A stretch of 6,162 nt of DNA. Source: Promethearchaeota archaeon (lineage in GTDB: Archaea > Asgardarchaeota > Lokiarchaeia > Sigynarchaeales > MK-D1). The stretch is taken from the NCBI GenBank assembly GCA_016839865.1, contig JAEOTN010000403.1, forward strand, positions 1-6,162, read 5' to 3'. The translations under genes and the position numbers were made by a program. Numbering within the stretch: position 1 is the stretch's first letter; every line of letters begins with the position of its first letter. Positions 5,428-6,162 of this stretch are shown here, piece after piece. Below the pieces are notes generated by a model. The model did no database searches, was not told where the DNA came from, and saw only the letters and a list, made by a program, of their open reading frames with translations.

Positions 5428-6099
5428 TTATTTCATATCATCTAGATCTAATAATCCAGCTGCTATTATCGTAGCAAACAATACAATTTTTTGAGCAATA
5501 GGAGGGGTAATCTCAAGTATCTGGATTCCTGTATAATTCAAGATTTCGATTAGAAAGTAAAACACTGCAGAGAGAATGAGAATAACCACAAATGTGTAAT
5601 CCAGATAGTAATCGAAATTCTTATCTTCACACACGGGATGATACCGTGTGACACAGCGTAAAATCTGCAAAGTGAAGTTTAAGATCGCAAATCCTGAAAG
5701 GAACAAAAAAGCCCCAATTCCATGGAGAATGACAATGGGGTGCCCAAAATCGTGAGGAATTGCAATGCCTAAGGCTCCAATACCAATTACAACTAAAAGA
5801 ATTCCTTTAAGAACTCCAAAACGGAATTTATTTGAATGGAGGAAATACGACAATGAGACGAAGATGGAATAAATTCCAATTACAACGAAACCAATTGTGA
5901 ATATTCTTTGAGACATAGTGTTGGGATTTTTTTCATTCCAGCTTTCAATCCCTCCTAAATAACTGGCAGCTTCTTGAAAGAACTCATAAGATTCAGTGTA
6001 AAATATCCAAGATAATCCTATTGTAATGACCATGAGGAGAACTAGTGTCCATACCATCCATCTTAAACCACGTGGACCAATACCACTTTTAGCTTCCAT
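5428..6099 (-). CDS. six-helix membrane protein of unknown function (DUF998/Frag1-like guess)
   Basis: A 223-residue integral membrane protein. Hydrophobic segments lie at about 13-34, 66-88, 94-114, 120-145, 168-189 and 200-217. The loop after helix 1 is acidic and polar (39-64), the loop at 148-167 carries two cysteines (Cys149, Cys157) and HP, and the C-terminus is short and acidic (LDLDDMK). Helices 3 and 4 are joined by GIAIPHDFGHP (111-121), followed by His126 in LHGIGAFLF. This Gly/Pro/His-rich turn recalls DUF998 and Frag1/DRAM-type six-helix proteins, but I cannot confirm the family. An in-frame TGA nine bases before the ATG fixes the start; there is no Shine-Dalgarno site. TTGCATAAAA, about 45 bases upstream at 6141-6150, is a weak TATA candidate. 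Nothing links it to the sugar genes. Protein reality is secure; function is unknown. Confidence 0.85.
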   Translation of the reverse strand: MEAKSGIGPRGLRWMVWTLVLLMVITIGLSWIFYTESYEFFQEAASYLGGIESWNEKNPNTMSQRIFTIGFVVIGIYSIFVSLSYFLHSNKFRFGVLKGILLVVIGIGALGIAIPHDFGHPIVILHGIGAFLFLSGFAILNFTLQILRCVTRYHPVCEDKNFDYYLDYTFVVILILSAVFYFLIEILNYTGIQILEITPPIAQKIVLFATIIAAGLLDLDDMK

Positions 6100-6162
6100 G
6101 GTGGATCATCGATTTAGTACTTGAAAAAGCTATTGTTTGATTTTATGCAATTTTTAGATATA

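Noticed and set aside
1..6162. CRISPR array, insertion sequence or integrase-linked attachment site
   Set aside because: There are no regularly spaced repeats, no transposase or integrase gene, and no duplicated tRNA end flanking a segment.

Overview
The window looks archaeal, probably from a low-GC, Asgard-type (Promethearchaeati) or similar mesophilic archaeon, although the lineage is inferred. The evidence is archaeal TATA-like boxes about 25-30 bases before several start codons, few Shine-Dalgarno sites, a tRNA-like gene without an encoded CCA end, and AT-rich genes with archaeal-looking codon use.

Layout, left to right. (1) Bases 1-908 (+) hold the 3' part of a carbohydrate esterase of the glucuronoyl-esterase type (CE15-like), cut by the window edge. 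(2) Bases 912-1135 (-) hold a small single-TPR gene missing from a simple open-reading-frame view, because an apparent one-base frameshift breaks it. It has a good TATA box at leaderless spacing. (3) Bases 1215-2717 (-) encode an NAD/metal-dependent family 4 glycoside hydrolase, followed by an A/T-stem terminator. (4) A 58-base divergent region carries a perfect 17-base AT palindrome that can serve as TATA box in both directions. (5) Bases 2776-4005 (+) encode a 12-helix MFS transporter. (6) Bases 4052-4852 (+) encode a classical short-chain dehydrogenase. (7) Bases 4860-4934 (-) form a cloverleaf with a defective anticodon loop. (8) Bases 4935-5427 hold no convincing protein gene. They are rich in inverted repeats and locally CG-rich, and are the best place for an undescribed structured RNA. 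(9) Bases 5428-6099 (-) encode a six-helix membrane protein of unknown function.

The esterase, the GH4 hydrolase, the transporter and the dehydrogenase make a coherent carbohydrate-use locus. The esterase would release uronate ester links from plant or algal glycan, GH4 would cleave an alpha-linked sugar or uronic acid, the MFS protein would move the sugar or product, and the SDR could oxidise or reduce it. The joint role is inference from gene content; no regulator gene is visible in the window.
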